Positions 42,140 through 50,974 of a DNA stretch of 64,000 nucleotides are shown here, one piece after another (position 1 is the first letter of the stretch; every line of letters begins with the position of its first letter). The stretch comes from an uncultured bacterium (lineage in GTDB: Bacteria > Actinomycetota > Coriobacteriia > Coriobacteriales > Coriobacteriaceae): assembly GCA_905215065.1 (NCBI GenBank), contig CAJMOF010000012.1:3699-67698 (forward strand). Direction: 5' to 3'. The position numbers were made by a program, and so were the translations under genes. The notes beneath the pieces are model-generated. The model was given only the letters and a program-made list of their open reading frames with translations. It was not told the DNA's origin and ran no database searches.

Positions 42140-42565
42140 CTAGACGATGTGGAGGGGGTTGGCGGCGTCGACGGCGTCAGGAGCAGCGGGACCATCAGGG
42201 GCAGCGTCTGCCGGATCCTCGTCGGGGGTCTCGATCTGCTTGATCATGACCTCTTGGCCCTGGAGCAGATAGGTATCGCCACTGCCGCAATGGGGGCAGG
42301 TCTTGCCGTGCTCGACTGTCGCATAGTCTCGGCCGCACGCCTCGCAATGCGTCACGGCCTCGACGGGCTCCACGATAAGCTCCGCGCCCTGCGTGATGGA
42401 CTTTTTATCTGCCGCCCAGCGCCAAGCGTCGAGCAGCAAGTCGGGAACGACGCCCGAGACCTCGCCCAGCAGCAGCGTGACGCTCGAAACGCGACGCACG
42501 CCATTGGCGCGCGCCACGTTCTCAACATCGCGAATAATGTGATAAACGATTCCCAATTCATGCAA
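42140..42565 (-). CDS. hypA: Nickel metallochaperone HypA
   Basis: A 141-residue protein starting MHELGIVYHII; the MHE nickel-binding start is intact. The zinc site CEACGRDY...CPHCGSGD is present. HypA delivers nickel to NiFe-hydrogenase or urease. The C-terminal 25 residues form an acidic Ala/Pro tail that most HypA proteins lack. No hydrogenase or other hyp genes are in view. Confidence 0.92.
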   Translation of the reverse strand: MHELGIVYHIIRDVENVARANGVRRVSSVTLLLGEVSGVVPDLLLDAWRWAADKKSITQGAELIVEPVEAVTHCEACGRDYATVEHGKTCPHCGSGDTYLLQGQEVMIKQIETPDEDPADAAPDGPAAPDAVDAANPLHIV

Positions 42566-42610
42566 GGTAGAAACCTTTCAACAACGGTTGATGCGATGCA
42601 AACTCAAAGC

Positions 42611-42646
42611 AAGGGGACGGCGAAATCTAGTCTGCGCCGTCCCCTT
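42611..42646 (-). terminator. Terminator after the FAD oxidoreductase gene
   Basis: AAGGGGACGGCG and CGCCGTCCCCTT are exact complements, followed by TTGCTTTGAGTTT on the minus strand. Confidence 0.65.
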
Positions 42647-42661
42647 ACCCGCCATGGTTAC

Positions 42662-45439
42662 CTATTTACGACCGAACTTGATTTTGATTGCACGCTTTAA
42701 AGCATACTTGCCAAGGCTCGGGAGCTTTTGCTCGTATTTGACCATCGTGGAGCACTCGGGGCGATCGCGATCCAGATGGATGGCATCGAACGCGCACTTG
42801 GTGGTGCACAGGCCGCAGCCGATACACTTGTTGGGGTCGACGATCGAGGCGCCGCAGCCCAGGCAACGGGCGGTCTCGGCGCGCACCTGCTCTTCGGTAA
42901 AGGTCTCGACGTACTCGCTAAACGGCGCGGCCTTCTCGCGCTCGCGGTCCACATGGGCAACCTCGCGGCTCGCGTTGTCGTAGCTCTCGATCACGACATC
43001 GTCGCGGTCAAGCGCGGTGTAGCGGCGCTGGTTGCGGCCGATGGTGAGCGTGGACCCCGGCTGCACAAAGCGATGGATGGACACGGCGGCCTCGTGGCCG
43101 GCGGCGATGGCATCGATGGCAAAACTCGGACCGGTGTAGACGTCGCCGCCCACAAAGATGTCTGGCTCGGCGGTCTGGTAGGTCTGAGGATCGGCAAGGG
43201 CACCCTGACCGCGGCCAAGCTCCACCTTGGAGCCAGCCAGCAGGTCGCCCCACACAATGGACTGGCCAATCGACATGACGACACGGTCGGCATCGACACG
43301 ACGCAGGTCGTTCTCGTCGTACTCGGGCGCAAAACGGCCCTCGTCGTCAAAGACACGCGTGCAGCGCTTGAAGGTGATGCCGCGCACATGACCGGCCTCG
43401 TCCAGGTGAACCTCCTTGGGGCCCCAACCGTAGCTGATGTGCGCGCCGTCCTCGATGGCCTCGCGACGCTCTTCCTCGCTGGCAGGCATCTGGGCCTCAC
43501 TCTCCAGGCAGAACATCTCAACGTGCTCGGAACCCAGACGGCAGGCGTTGCGGGCAACGTCGATGGCCACGTTGCCGCCGCCCACCACGATGGTGCGGCC
43601 GGACAGGGTATCGATCTTGCCGCTGTTAACCTCGCGAAGGAAGTCTACGGCCACGGTCACGTCCTCGGCATCCTCGCCCGGAATGCCGACAAGGCGGCCT
43701 CCTTGGCAGCCAATAGCCACGTAGAAGGCCTTAAAGCCCTGCGCGCGCAGCTCGTCGAGCGTCACATCGCGACCGACCTCCACGCCATAGCGGAACTCGG
43801 CACCCATCAGGCGAATAACCTCAACCTCGGCCTCGATAACGTCCTTCTGCAGCTTAAAGCTCGGAATGCCATAGGTGAGCATGCCGCCCGGGCGCTCGTT
43901 TTTCTCGAACACGACGGGCTTGTAGCCCTTCTCGGCCAGATAGAAGGCGCAGGACAGACCGGCCGGACCGGCGCCGATGATGGCGATCTTCTGGTCGAAG
44001 CCGCCGGCACGCGTCGGGGTCACCACAGGTGGGACATAGCGAGTCGCGGCATCCAGATCGCGCTGGGCGATAAACTTCTTGACCTCGTCGATGGCCACGG
44101 CCTCGTCCACGCGACCGCGGGTGCAGGCATCCTCACAGCGGCGGTTGCACACACGGCCGCAGATAGCGGGCAACGGGTTCTCGCGCTTGATGAGCGCCAA
44201 CGCCTCGTTATAGCGGCCCTGCGCCGCGAGCTTCAAATAGCCCTGAACGGCAACGTGCGCGGGGCAGGCCGTCTTGCAGGGAGCGGTGCCGGACTCATGC
44301 GTCTCGATACGGTTGTCGTTGCGGTAGTTGGGCGACCACTTGGTGTGGTCCCACTTGGTGGCATCGGGCAGCTCCTGGCGCGGATACTCGGGCACCTGTC
44401 CGCCAGCCTTTTTGCTACAGAGCTTCTGGCCCAGTTTGGCGGCGCCGGCCGGACACACCTCAACGCAGCGACCGCAGGCCACGCACTTGTCCTTCTCGAC
44501 CTTGGCGACGTAGGCCGAGCGCGACAGGTTGGGCGTGTTGAACAGCTGCGAAGTGCGCAGGGCGTAGCACACGTTGACGTTGCAGTTGCAGATGGCGAAG
44601 ATTTTGTTCTCACCGTCGATGTTGGTGATCTGGTGCACAAAGCCGTTGTCCTCGGCCTGGCGCAGGATGTCGTAAACCTCGTCGCGGGTCACGTAATGGC
44701 CACGATCGGTCTCGACCACGTAGTCGGCCATATCGCCCACGGCGATGCACCAATCTGCCGGGTCGTCGGCGCAGCCCTCACCCATCACGCGACGGCTCGC
44801 GCGGCAGCTGCAGGTGCTGGCGGCATACTTACCCTCGTATTTGTCGAGCCAGTGCTCGATATGCTCGATCGGCACCGAGGTGCTCGTGGCGTCAATGGCC
44901 TTCTCGACCGGAATGACGTGCATGCCGATACCGGCGCCTCCGGGCGGCACCATCGGCGTGGCCTTGGACAGCGGGCCCTTGGACGCCTGTTCAAAGAACT
45001 TGGCATAGACCGGATGCTCCTCGAGCTGGCTCACGCGCATGTTGAGGAACTCGGCGGAACCCGGCACCAGCATGGGCAGCACCCACTGCTTGGCGCGCTC
45101 GGGGTTTTCCCAGTTGTACTCGAGCAGACCCGTGTAGCTCATGTCGTCGAGCATCTTCTCGATATCGGCTTCGGGCATGCCGGTGAGCTTGACCATCTCG
45201 GGCAGCGTATAGGGACGGCGCATCTTCATCTTGCAGAGCACTTCGGCCTGCTCGTCGGTCGCGGCCTCGGCAAACGACCAGTACTCGTAGCCCAGCAGCT
45301 CATCGCAATGCAGCAGGCGGTTGGTGCAGTGCTCGCACAGTTTGACGATGGCCTCGCGCGGATGCTCCGGCAGCGGCGGCACGAACTCCGAACCGATGTC
45401 GGGCTCGGTGTAGCTAATTCCCGGTCCGTTGAGAATCAT
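42662..45439 (-). CDS. Large FAD/iron-sulfur oxidoreductase (GltD-like core)
   Basis: 925 residues from ATG 45439 (AGAAGGGAC before it). An N-terminal region with a winged-helix-like segment (LPEMVKLTGMPEADIEKML) and a Cys cluster (CSCRASRRVMGEGC; ICNCNVNVC) leads to a ferredoxin motif CVACGRCVEVCP (about residue 323). A glutamate-synthase-small-subunit-like part follows: CPAHVAVQGYL, CGRVCNRRCEDAC, FAD site IIGAGPAGLSCAF (about 488), NAD(P) site VVGGGNVAIDVAR (about 621). It ends with CLGCG and CIGCGLCTTKC. It should pass electrons between NAD(P)H and a partner through several 4Fe-4S clusters. No glutamate synthase large subunit is nearby. It is divergent from a TetR gene. Confidence 0.82.
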   Translation of the reverse strand: MILNGPGISYTEPDIGSEFVPPLPEHPREAIVKLCEHCTNRLLHCDELLGYEYWSFAEAATDEQAEVLCKMKMRRPYTLPEMVKLTGMPEADIEKMLDDMSYTGLLEYNWENPERAKQWVLPMLVPGSAEFLNMRVSQLEEHPVYAKFFEQASKGPLSKATPMVPPGGAGIGMHVIPVEKAIDATSTSVPIEHIEHWLDKYEGKYAASTCSCRASRRVMGEGCADDPADWCIAVGDMADYVVETDRGHYVTRDEVYDILRQAEDNGFVHQITNIDGENKIFAICNCNVNVCYALRTSQLFNTPNLSRSAYVAKVEKDKCVACGRCVEVCPAGAAKLGQKLCSKKAGGQVPEYPRQELPDATKWDHTKWSPNYRNDNRIETHESGTAPCKTACPAHVAVQGYLKLAAQGRYNEALALIKRENPLPAICGRVCNRRCEDACTRGRVDEAVAIDEVKKFIAQRDLDAATRYVPPVVTPTRAGGFDQKIAIIGAGPAGLSCAFYLAEKGYKPVVFEKNERPGGMLTYGIPSFKLQKDVIEAEVEVIRLMGAEFRYGVEVGRDVTLDELRAQGFKAFYVAIGCQGGRLVGIPGEDAEDVTVAVDFLREVNSGKIDTLSGRTIVVGGGNVAIDVARNACRLGSEHVEMFCLESEAQMPASEEERREAIEDGAHISYGWGPKEVHLDEAGHVRGITFKRCTRVFDDEGRFAPEYDENDLRRVDADRVVMSIGQSIVWGDLLAGSKVELGRGQGALADPQTYQTAEPDIFVGGDVYTGPSFAIDAIAAGHEAAVSIHRFVQPGSTLTIGRNQRRYTALDRDDVVIESYDNASREVAHVDREREKAAPFSEYVETFTEEQVRAETARCLGCGASIVDPNKCIGCGLCTTKCAFDAIHLDRDRPECSTMVKYEQKLPSLGKYALKRAIKIKFGRK

Positions 45440-45532
45440 GGTTGTCCCTTCTCTTGCCACAGCCCGGCGAGGCCGCGGCACCCCTCTTTTTTTGCAGGCC
45501 GGGCATGCCCCCATGCCGTTCACCCGCCATTG

Positions 45533-45601
45533 TTGACATTGTGTCAAAAATAGTATTGACGAACCGTCAACAATATTCAAGACTGTTAGGCGAACGGTCA
45601 A
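45533..45601. promoter_or_regulatory. Tandem inverted repeats between the oxidoreductase and tetR genes
   Basis: TTGACATTGTGTCAA (45533-45547) and TTGACGAACCGTCAA (45556-45570) are both perfect 6-3-6 palindromes with centres 23 bp apart. A weaker version (GGCGAACGGTCAA) lies at 45589-45601. This is the expected binding site of the divergent TetR protein and would control both directions. Confidence 0.75.
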
Positions 45602-45628
45602 GCAAAAGAGGATGAAAGGCGGCAAAAC

Positions 45629-46291
45629 ATGGGCAACAACACAGCAGATACCTCTGTGGCCGACGCCGTCCCCGCGCCCGACAGCGCGGCAAAGCGCTTG
45701 ACGGGCGACGAACGCCGTCGCGAGATCCTCGATGCCGTGCGCACCGTAAGCTCCGAGCTGGGTGTGTCCCATCTTTCGGTATCGGCCGTGACCAAGCGAG
45801 CCGGCTGCACGCGTTCATTGTTCTACCACTACTTCGCCGACATGGACGCCGCCGTCACCGCCGTCATGGACGAGGCAATCGACGGTTTTATCTCCGAGCT
45901 CGAGCAGTGGAATGCCAACCGCACCGTCGGTGATATCGAGGGCGCGCTCGACACCGTCGCCCCGCTCTTTAAGCGCCTGGTCGCCAGCGGCCACGAACTG
46001 CCGCACACTCTGACCTCCAACAGCGGCGCGCTCTACGGCGGCTTTTTGCACAACGTGGTCCAGCGTGTGGCGCAGTATATCTGCGACACCACCGTGGTGG
46101 ATTTTGTCGCCCATCACGAGCTACGCATCGACCATGTCTACGAGACGTTCTACACCCTCATCATGGGGTTGTTGATGTATATCCGCACGCACCCCGATGT
46201 GCCCGACGAGACAGTCAAGGAAATCATCGCCTCGACACTCCACATCGAGGGCTATACCGCCAAGTATCCGGAGCGCAAGCCCCAGAACTGA
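45629..46291 (+). CDS. TetR-family transcriptional regulator
   Basis: A 220-residue protein with the TetR helix-turn-helix near residues 30-75 (RREILDAVRTVSSELGVSHLSVSAVTKRAGCTRSLFYHYFADMDA) and an all-helical C-terminal ligand domain. It is divergent from the oxidoreductase and 63 bases before the DUF5692-like gene, so it probably regulates both. Confidence 0.9.
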   Translation: MGNNTADTSVADAVPAPDSAAKRLTGDERRREILDAVRTVSSELGVSHLSVSAVTKRAGCTRSLFYHYFADMDAAVTAVMDEAIDGFISELEQWNANRTVGDIEGALDTVAPLFKRLVASGHELPHTLTSNSGALYGGFLHNVVQRVAQYICDTTVVDFVAHHELRIDHVYETFYTLIMGLLMYIRTHPDVPDETVKEIIASTLHIEGYTAKYPERKPQN

Positions 46292-46354
46292 CGACATTTG
46301 TCCAAACTGCCCGCGATCGGAAGAGGGGCCGCGGGCGTGTGAAAGGAGAGCAGC

Positions 46355-47362
46355 ATGCTGTTCGATGTTTGGGGTAGCGATACCCCTATCCACTGGGCCG
46401 GCTGGGCCATGGTCTTTATTGGCCTGATCGTGCTCAACGAGGTCGGCCGCCGCACCAAGCTGGGCGCGGCCATCATCTTTGGCGTGGCTCCGCTGGCCAT
46501 GACCATCTACTGCGTCGCCATCGCCATCGGCGTTTCGCAGGGCGCCGAGTGGGCGCTCACCAACCCCACCCATGTGTACCAGAACAGCTGGTTCCACTAC
46601 GCCAAGGTCTACGCGGCGTTGGCCGGTTGCTGGGGCTTCATCGCCATTAAGTATCAGTGGGGCAAGATCGGCAAGGCACACTGGTTCCGCGCGTGGCCGT
46701 TTGTGATCGTCGCCATCAACATCATGATCGCCGTCGTGTCCGACTTTGAGAGCGCCTATCACTTCTTTGTCCTGGGCCAGTCCACTTGGGTCACCTCCGA
46801 AGGTGCTACGCAGCTTGCCGGCTGGAACAACGTGTTCAACGGCATCGCCGGTATCATCAACATCTTCTGCATGACCGGTTGGTGGAGCGTCTACGCCTCC
46901 GAGGACAAGACCGACATGCTGTGGCCCGACATGACCTGGGTCTACATCATCGCCTACGATATCTGGAACTTCTGCTACACCTACAACTGCCTGCCCACCC
47001 ACTCCTGGTTCTGCGGCTTTGCGCTGCTGCTGGCGCCCACCGTCGCCGCCTTTATCTGGAACAAGGGCGGCTGGATCCAGAATCGCGCCTTTACGCTTGC
47101 CATTTGGTGCATGTTTGCCCAGGTGTTCCCCTACTTCCAGGAGGAGTCCATCTTTGTGACCCACTCCACGCTCGACCCCGGCGCCGCTACCGCGGTCTCG
47201 ATCGCCGCACTGGTCGCCAACGTCGCCGCGATCATCTACATCGCCTACCGCGCCAAGAAGCTCGGCCGCAATCCCTACAAGCAGGATGTCTTTGAGGGCA
47301 CCAGCGATTGGGAGAAGGCCACCGCCCGCCGCGCCAAGGTGGATTACGCGCACGCCGAGTAA
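46355..47362 (+). CDS. Polytopic membrane protein, DUF5692-like
   Basis: A 335-residue protein with about eight to nine hydrophobic segments, many Trp, Tyr and His residues and a charged C-terminal tail. GAAAGGAG precedes the ATG. I recall it as matching the DUF5692 family; no function is known. It lies downstream of tetR and next to the oxidoreductase, so it could be a transporter or a membrane partner for that redox protein. Confidence 0.65.
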   Translation: MLFDVWGSDTPIHWAGWAMVFIGLIVLNEVGRRTKLGAAIIFGVAPLAMTIYCVAIAIGVSQGAEWALTNPTHVYQNSWFHYAKVYAALAGCWGFIAIKYQWGKIGKAHWFRAWPFVIVAINIMIAVVSDFESAYHFFVLGQSTWVTSEGATQLAGWNNVFNGIAGIINIFCMTGWWSVYASEDKTDMLWPDMTWVYIIAYDIWNFCYTYNCLPTHSWFCGFALLLAPTVAAFIWNKGGWIQNRAFTLAIWCMFAQVFPYFQEESIFVTHSTLDPGAATAVSIAALVANVAAIIYIAYRAKKLGRNPYKQDVFEGTSDWEKATARRAKVDYAHAE

Positions 47363-47430
47363 CATGTTGGTCGCTGTTGGCGCTTGGGCATAGGCCCGCC
47401 CGCCAGGATTTTCAATCCAATGTCTCGCAG

Positions 47431-47471
47431 AGCCCCCGGAAAGCGTTTCGCTCGCTTTTCGGGGGCTTTTG
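47431..47471 (+). terminator. Terminator after the DUF5692-like gene
   Basis: AGCCCCCGGAAAGCG pairs with CGCTTTTCGGGGGCT (one G-T pair), followed by TTTTG. Confidence 0.85.
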
Positions 47472-47599
47472 TCGTTGCGTCCCTATTCATCTATTCAAAA
47501 ACATGCGCATATATAAAATCGGATTTCAAATCATGCGGCGGCTCTATGGGGTCCCGTTTTTGGGTACAGTGTTGTCCCGATATTGAGCTTGGGGGATAT

Positions 47600-49102
47600 A
47601 TGAAAGATGAGACGACAGGCCAAGAGGACGCGGCCCAAGATGCAGAAGCGTGTGCCGAGGCCCTGGAGAGCCTAGACCAGATCGCGCTGGCCGAGATTGC
47701 ATTTGACGATTCGAGCATTGATGTGCAGGATGAGCCGGAAATCGAGGCGCAGCCCGATGATCAGGATGCAAAAGACGATGGCGCCGCGCCCACCGAAGAC
47801 GAGGCGGGGCACGAGGAATCCGAATGTGAGGCCGACGACCAGACCGAATCCGATACGAGCGAGGAAACCATCTTGCTCGACAGCTTACCGACCGAGGATT
47901 CGCTGACCCGCGAGCTCCCCGGCCTAGGTTCTGCTCCTGTCGTGGACGAGACCATCGCCATGGGCGATATTCCCCTACCGTCCGTTCCTTCGGCACGCGA
48001 AGCCGAGGTTCGTCATCGCAAGATGTCGCCCAAGCGCCGCAACCTGATGGTTGCCGGCGTTGTGGCCGTCGCGCTCGTCGCCGGCGGCGCAGGCTACGCA
48101 GCCTGGAACGGATACCGGCAAGAGCAGGCTGCCATCACCGCCGCCAATGCCCACACGATGATGTCGGTGCAGATTGGCATACATGCCGCGGGACTCGACT
48201 GTTCCGCCGGCTCCAAGATTCCCGTACAAGTGAGTGGCCAGGATTCTGACGGATCCTCCGTGAGCGAAACACTCTATGTTGACGAGCACGGCCGTGGCAT
48301 CAAACTGCTACCCGGTGACTACACGCTCTCCATCGCCGCCTCCCCCATCACGTCCGACGGTACCGTCTATACCGTGCCGACCACCAAGGCGCAGGTCACG
48401 ATCAAGAGCGATGGGCAGGATTTGAGTGCCCAGGCCACCTTTAAGCTCAAGGTGCCTTCGGCCGACACGGTGACTGACGACCAGATCGATGCCGCCGCCA
48501 AGTATGCCGAAGAAGGCGGCGCGAGCTCTGCCGCCGCGGCAAAGATACTCCAGCAGGCGGCAATTACGCGCCGCGATGCCGCCGCCAACGCCGTAAGCGC
48601 AAGCGAGGCACAGTCCACCCGTGATGCCGACACCCGTCACAAGGCAACCGACCTCTACCAGCTCGATATCCCCGTCGAATGGTACGGCAAGGTCGAGACT
48701 TGGCAAAATGGCAGCACGCTGTGCATCTATCTTGCCGGCGACACGAACACGCCGATTGTGACGCTCGTCGCGGTGCGCGAGGGCGAGAGCTTTACGCCCG
48801 ATGAGGGCGATACGGTTTTGGGTGCGGCCAACCTAGGCAACGGTTATACCGTCTACGCCAGCGGCCCCGTCTATCCGTACGTGGTGCCCCAGACCATCAA
48901 CGGACGGACGCAGAATCCCGTGTCAACCTACCCCATGGACACGGCCATTGAGCTTGTCGAGCTTACGACCGGCAACCGCTACACCTATAGCCAGATCAAG
49001 AACGTACTGGTCGGCAAAGAGGGCAAAGCCGACGCCGCGACCAAACTCGAGACCGACTACCTCGCCCAGATTCTGATGCCGAGCATCAAAGCCCAGGACT
49101 AG
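47600..49102 (+). CDS. Membrane-anchored protein with acidic cytoplasmic head
   Basis: 500 residues from ATG 47600 (GGGGG before it). Residues 1-130 are strongly acidic and disordered, then a basic patch (KMSPKRRNL) and one membrane segment (about 143-165) lead to an extracytoplasmic region of about 330 residues. That region has a beta-rich start, a helical stretch near 290-350 and a C-terminal domain (VEWYGKVETWQNGSTLCIYL...). No family recognised; similar architectures occur in actinobacterial envelope proteins. Confidence 0.65.
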   Translation: MKDETTGQEDAAQDAEACAEALESLDQIALAEIAFDDSSIDVQDEPEIEAQPDDQDAKDDGAAPTEDEAGHEESECEADDQTESDTSEETILLDSLPTEDSLTRELPGLGSAPVVDETIAMGDIPLPSVPSAREAEVRHRKMSPKRRNLMVAGVVAVALVAGGAGYAAWNGYRQEQAAITAANAHTMMSVQIGIHAAGLDCSAGSKIPVQVSGQDSDGSSVSETLYVDEHGRGIKLLPGDYTLSIAASPITSDGTVYTVPTTKAQVTIKSDGQDLSAQATFKLKVPSADTVTDDQIDAAAKYAEEGGASSAAAAKILQQAAITRRDAAANAVSASEAQSTRDADTRHKATDLYQLDIPVEWYGKVETWQNGSTLCIYLAGDTNTPIVTLVAVREGESFTPDEGDTVLGAANLGNGYTVYASGPVYPYVVPQTINGRTQNPVSTYPMDTAIELVELTTGNRYTYSQIKNVLVGKEGKADAATKLETDYLAQILMPSIKAQD

Positions 49103-49146
49103 CGGACCATGACACCTGAGTCCTGGCCTCGCAAATCCATAGACGA

Positions 49147-50499
49147 TTAGGAAAGGAGCCACTTCCATGCGGGCACAGCATGTACCACGCCGTGTTTGCA
49201 TGGAATATCGGCCTGCTCATCCATGGTAACGATTGCCGACTCGCCAAGATCAAACTGGGCCATCGCGGCATCGAGCGCGGCAATTTCGCGCTCGCGCGTT
49301 TTCTCGCTTGTCATATCCACACTTACCTGAATCAGGCCGTAAGCCTGCATGAGCAGTGCATCCCCAGCCACAAAGTCCACCTCATGGCTCTTGCTCTTCT
49401 CTTTGATCAGCAGGCGGCAGACCGATCCGATCCTCACCGCGGGAGTCCTTCTTCTTAGCGCGTTGAACACTGCGGTCTCGAGCCTCTGGCCCTGGTCCAA
49501 TGCCGATGCGGGAGAGAATGCTCCAAACATCGCGGGATCGACAGCGTAGACCTTAGACGCAGACCGCATGTTATTTGCCAGTGAACGCGTGAACTCCGGC
49601 ACGGAGAACAGCAGGTAGGCATCCTCATAATACTCAAGTAAGTCGCTGAGCGAATTACGACTGACGGGTATCTGCCTGCTCTTGAACTCGTTGTACACTT
49701 TGTTCACCGACAGCTCTCGTCCCGAAGATGCCATACACCGCGTTAGGAACAGCGATGCCAGGCGAGGGTTCTTGACGTCGTAACGCTCAACGACGTCCAT
49801 AGCGACCGTTCGCGAAGCATATTCCTGTAGCAGCTGAATCGCGTCTGCGGGCGTCTGCTCAAGCGTCGCGATGAATCCCCCTCGTTCAAGATATCCGATC
49901 AGATGATGTCGAAGCAGCGCTGCATCGCTTGGGGAAAAGGTCGCATCTGGCTCGAAAACGCTCCCCGTCTTATATCGAACGTATTCCGAAAAACTCAACG
50001 GAAAAAGCTCTCGTATAAGAGAACGACCCCTGAACTCGCTCTTAAGTTCTGAGGACAGCATCTTAGAAGAAGATCCCGTCACATAGACGGTCGCTTTCTC
50101 CGTATCGACTACACGCCGCAGAAACGCACCCCATTCGGGAATTTCCTGGATCTCGTCAAAGAAAATGTAAGCGCTCTCGGTTCGAGCAGCAGGATGCAGC
50201 GCATAGAACGTGTCGAGCACGTCCGCCAGCAGCGATGGCTCATACGGGCGCAAGCGCTCGTCCTCAAAATTAAAGTAAAGCATCCGGTCAAGCTCGACGC
50301 CCCGGCCCCGAAGCCGCTGCATCTCCTGATACAGGCGATACGTCTTTCCACAACGGCGGGCCCCCACAACCACATTTACGATGTTGTCGCGCTTTGGCTC
50401 CTGTGGGTTTCCCAGATCAAGGTCTCGCTCAAAGACCTGTGGAACCCCCTGCTGTTCAAAGTCCTTTATTTTCTGGGCGATCAAGTCGTTGAATGCCAT
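49147..50499 (-). CDS. AAA-type ATPase with DUF4143 domain
   Basis: A 450-residue protein: an N-terminal ATPase domain with P-loop VGARRCGKTYRLYQE, Walker B AYIFFDEIQEI and a sensor TGSSSKML, then a C-terminal DUF4143-like nuclease-fold region (NKVYNEFKSRQIPVSRNSLSDLLEYYEDAYLLF...EVDFVAGD). Such genes are common in anaerobes, of unknown role. It starts next to a perfect 23-bp inverted repeat. Confidence 0.85.
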   Translation of the reverse strand: MAFNDLIAQKIKDFEQQGVPQVFERDLDLGNPQEPKRDNIVNVVVGARRCGKTYRLYQEMQRLRGRGVELDRMLYFNFEDERLRPYEPSLLADVLDTFYALHPAARTESAYIFFDEIQEIPEWGAFLRRVVDTEKATVYVTGSSSKMLSSELKSEFRGRSLIRELFPLSFSEYVRYKTGSVFEPDATFSPSDAALLRHHLIGYLERGGFIATLEQTPADAIQLLQEYASRTVAMDVVERYDVKNPRLASLFLTRCMASSGRELSVNKVYNEFKSRQIPVSRNSLSDLLEYYEDAYLLFSVPEFTRSLANNMRSASKVYAVDPAMFGAFSPASALDQGQRLETAVFNALRRRTPAVRIGSVCRLLIKEKSKSHEVDFVAGDALLMQAYGLIQVSVDMTSEKTREREIAALDAAMAQFDLGESAIVTMDEQADIPCKHGVVHAVPAWKWLLS

Positions 50500-50507
50500 G
50501 ATTCTCC

Positions 50508-50567
50508 AATCTTGCTCTCTAGCTAATCAAAATTATACCGATTCTTGATTAGCTAGAGAGCAAGATT
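50508..50567. repeat. Perfect 23-bp inverted repeat at the ATPase promoter
   Basis: Arms 50508-50530 and 50545-50567 (containing CTTGCTCTCTAGCTAATCAA) are exact complements around a 14-base centre. It begins 8 bases upstream of the ATPase start codon. On the minus strand it lies in the leader or promoter. It may be an operator or a terminus of a lost element. Confidence 0.7.
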
Positions 50568-50657
50568 ACGTGCAACTTGATTAATAGAAAATCAAGTTTT
50601 GCTGTTACCGAGCATCAAGGTCCAAGACTAGCAGCCCGCGACACCCAAATTAGCTAC

Positions 50658-50843
50658 TTAACGCCAGGGGTCAGCTTCGAACATTGGCTCGCGCTCGGGG
50701 CGGCGATCGCTGTAGGGATCGTAGCCGTCGTCGTCCTCGTTCTCGGCGCGGATGTAGGGATCGCGCGGCTTGGGTGCCGGCTTAGGCGCAGGCTTGGGTG
50801 CGGCATCGGTCGCCGGCGCGCTTGTCTTGATCTCGTCTTTCAT
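50658..50843 (-). CDS. Small Pro/Asp-rich protein
   Basis: 61 residues from ATG 50843 with AAGGAG upstream. Composition is an Ala/Pro/Lys repeat (PKPAPKPAPKP) followed by an acidic, Tyr-rich end (EDDDGYDPYSDRRPE...). It is disordered and has no recognised family. It lies directly beyond the clpB terminator. Confidence 0.5.
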   Translation of the reverse strand: MKDEIKTSAPATDAAPKPAPKPAPKPRDPYIRAENEDDDGYDPYSDRRPEREPMFEADPWR

Positions 50844-50891
50844 CTGCATAGCTCCTTGCATCGCATCCGTTCAGCATCATCGATTGTCGCA

Positions 50892-50930
50892 CGAAAAAGG
50901 GCGGCGGACCCCATTGGATCCGCCGCCCTT
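50892..50930 (-). terminator. clpB terminator
   Basis: AAGGGCGGCGGA and TCCGCCGCCCTT are exact complements with a 10-base loop and run into TTTTTCG on the minus strand. Confidence 0.9.
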
Positions 50931-50974
50931 GGCGTTTAGAGACGGCTGGTAGATTTTAAGGCATGCCCAAAAGC

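Noticed and set aside
42728..45553. A 941-codon plus-strand frame opposite the FAD oxidoreductase
   Set aside because: Antisense shadow of a high-GC gene with strong codon bias; the minus-strand protein has all cofactor motifs.
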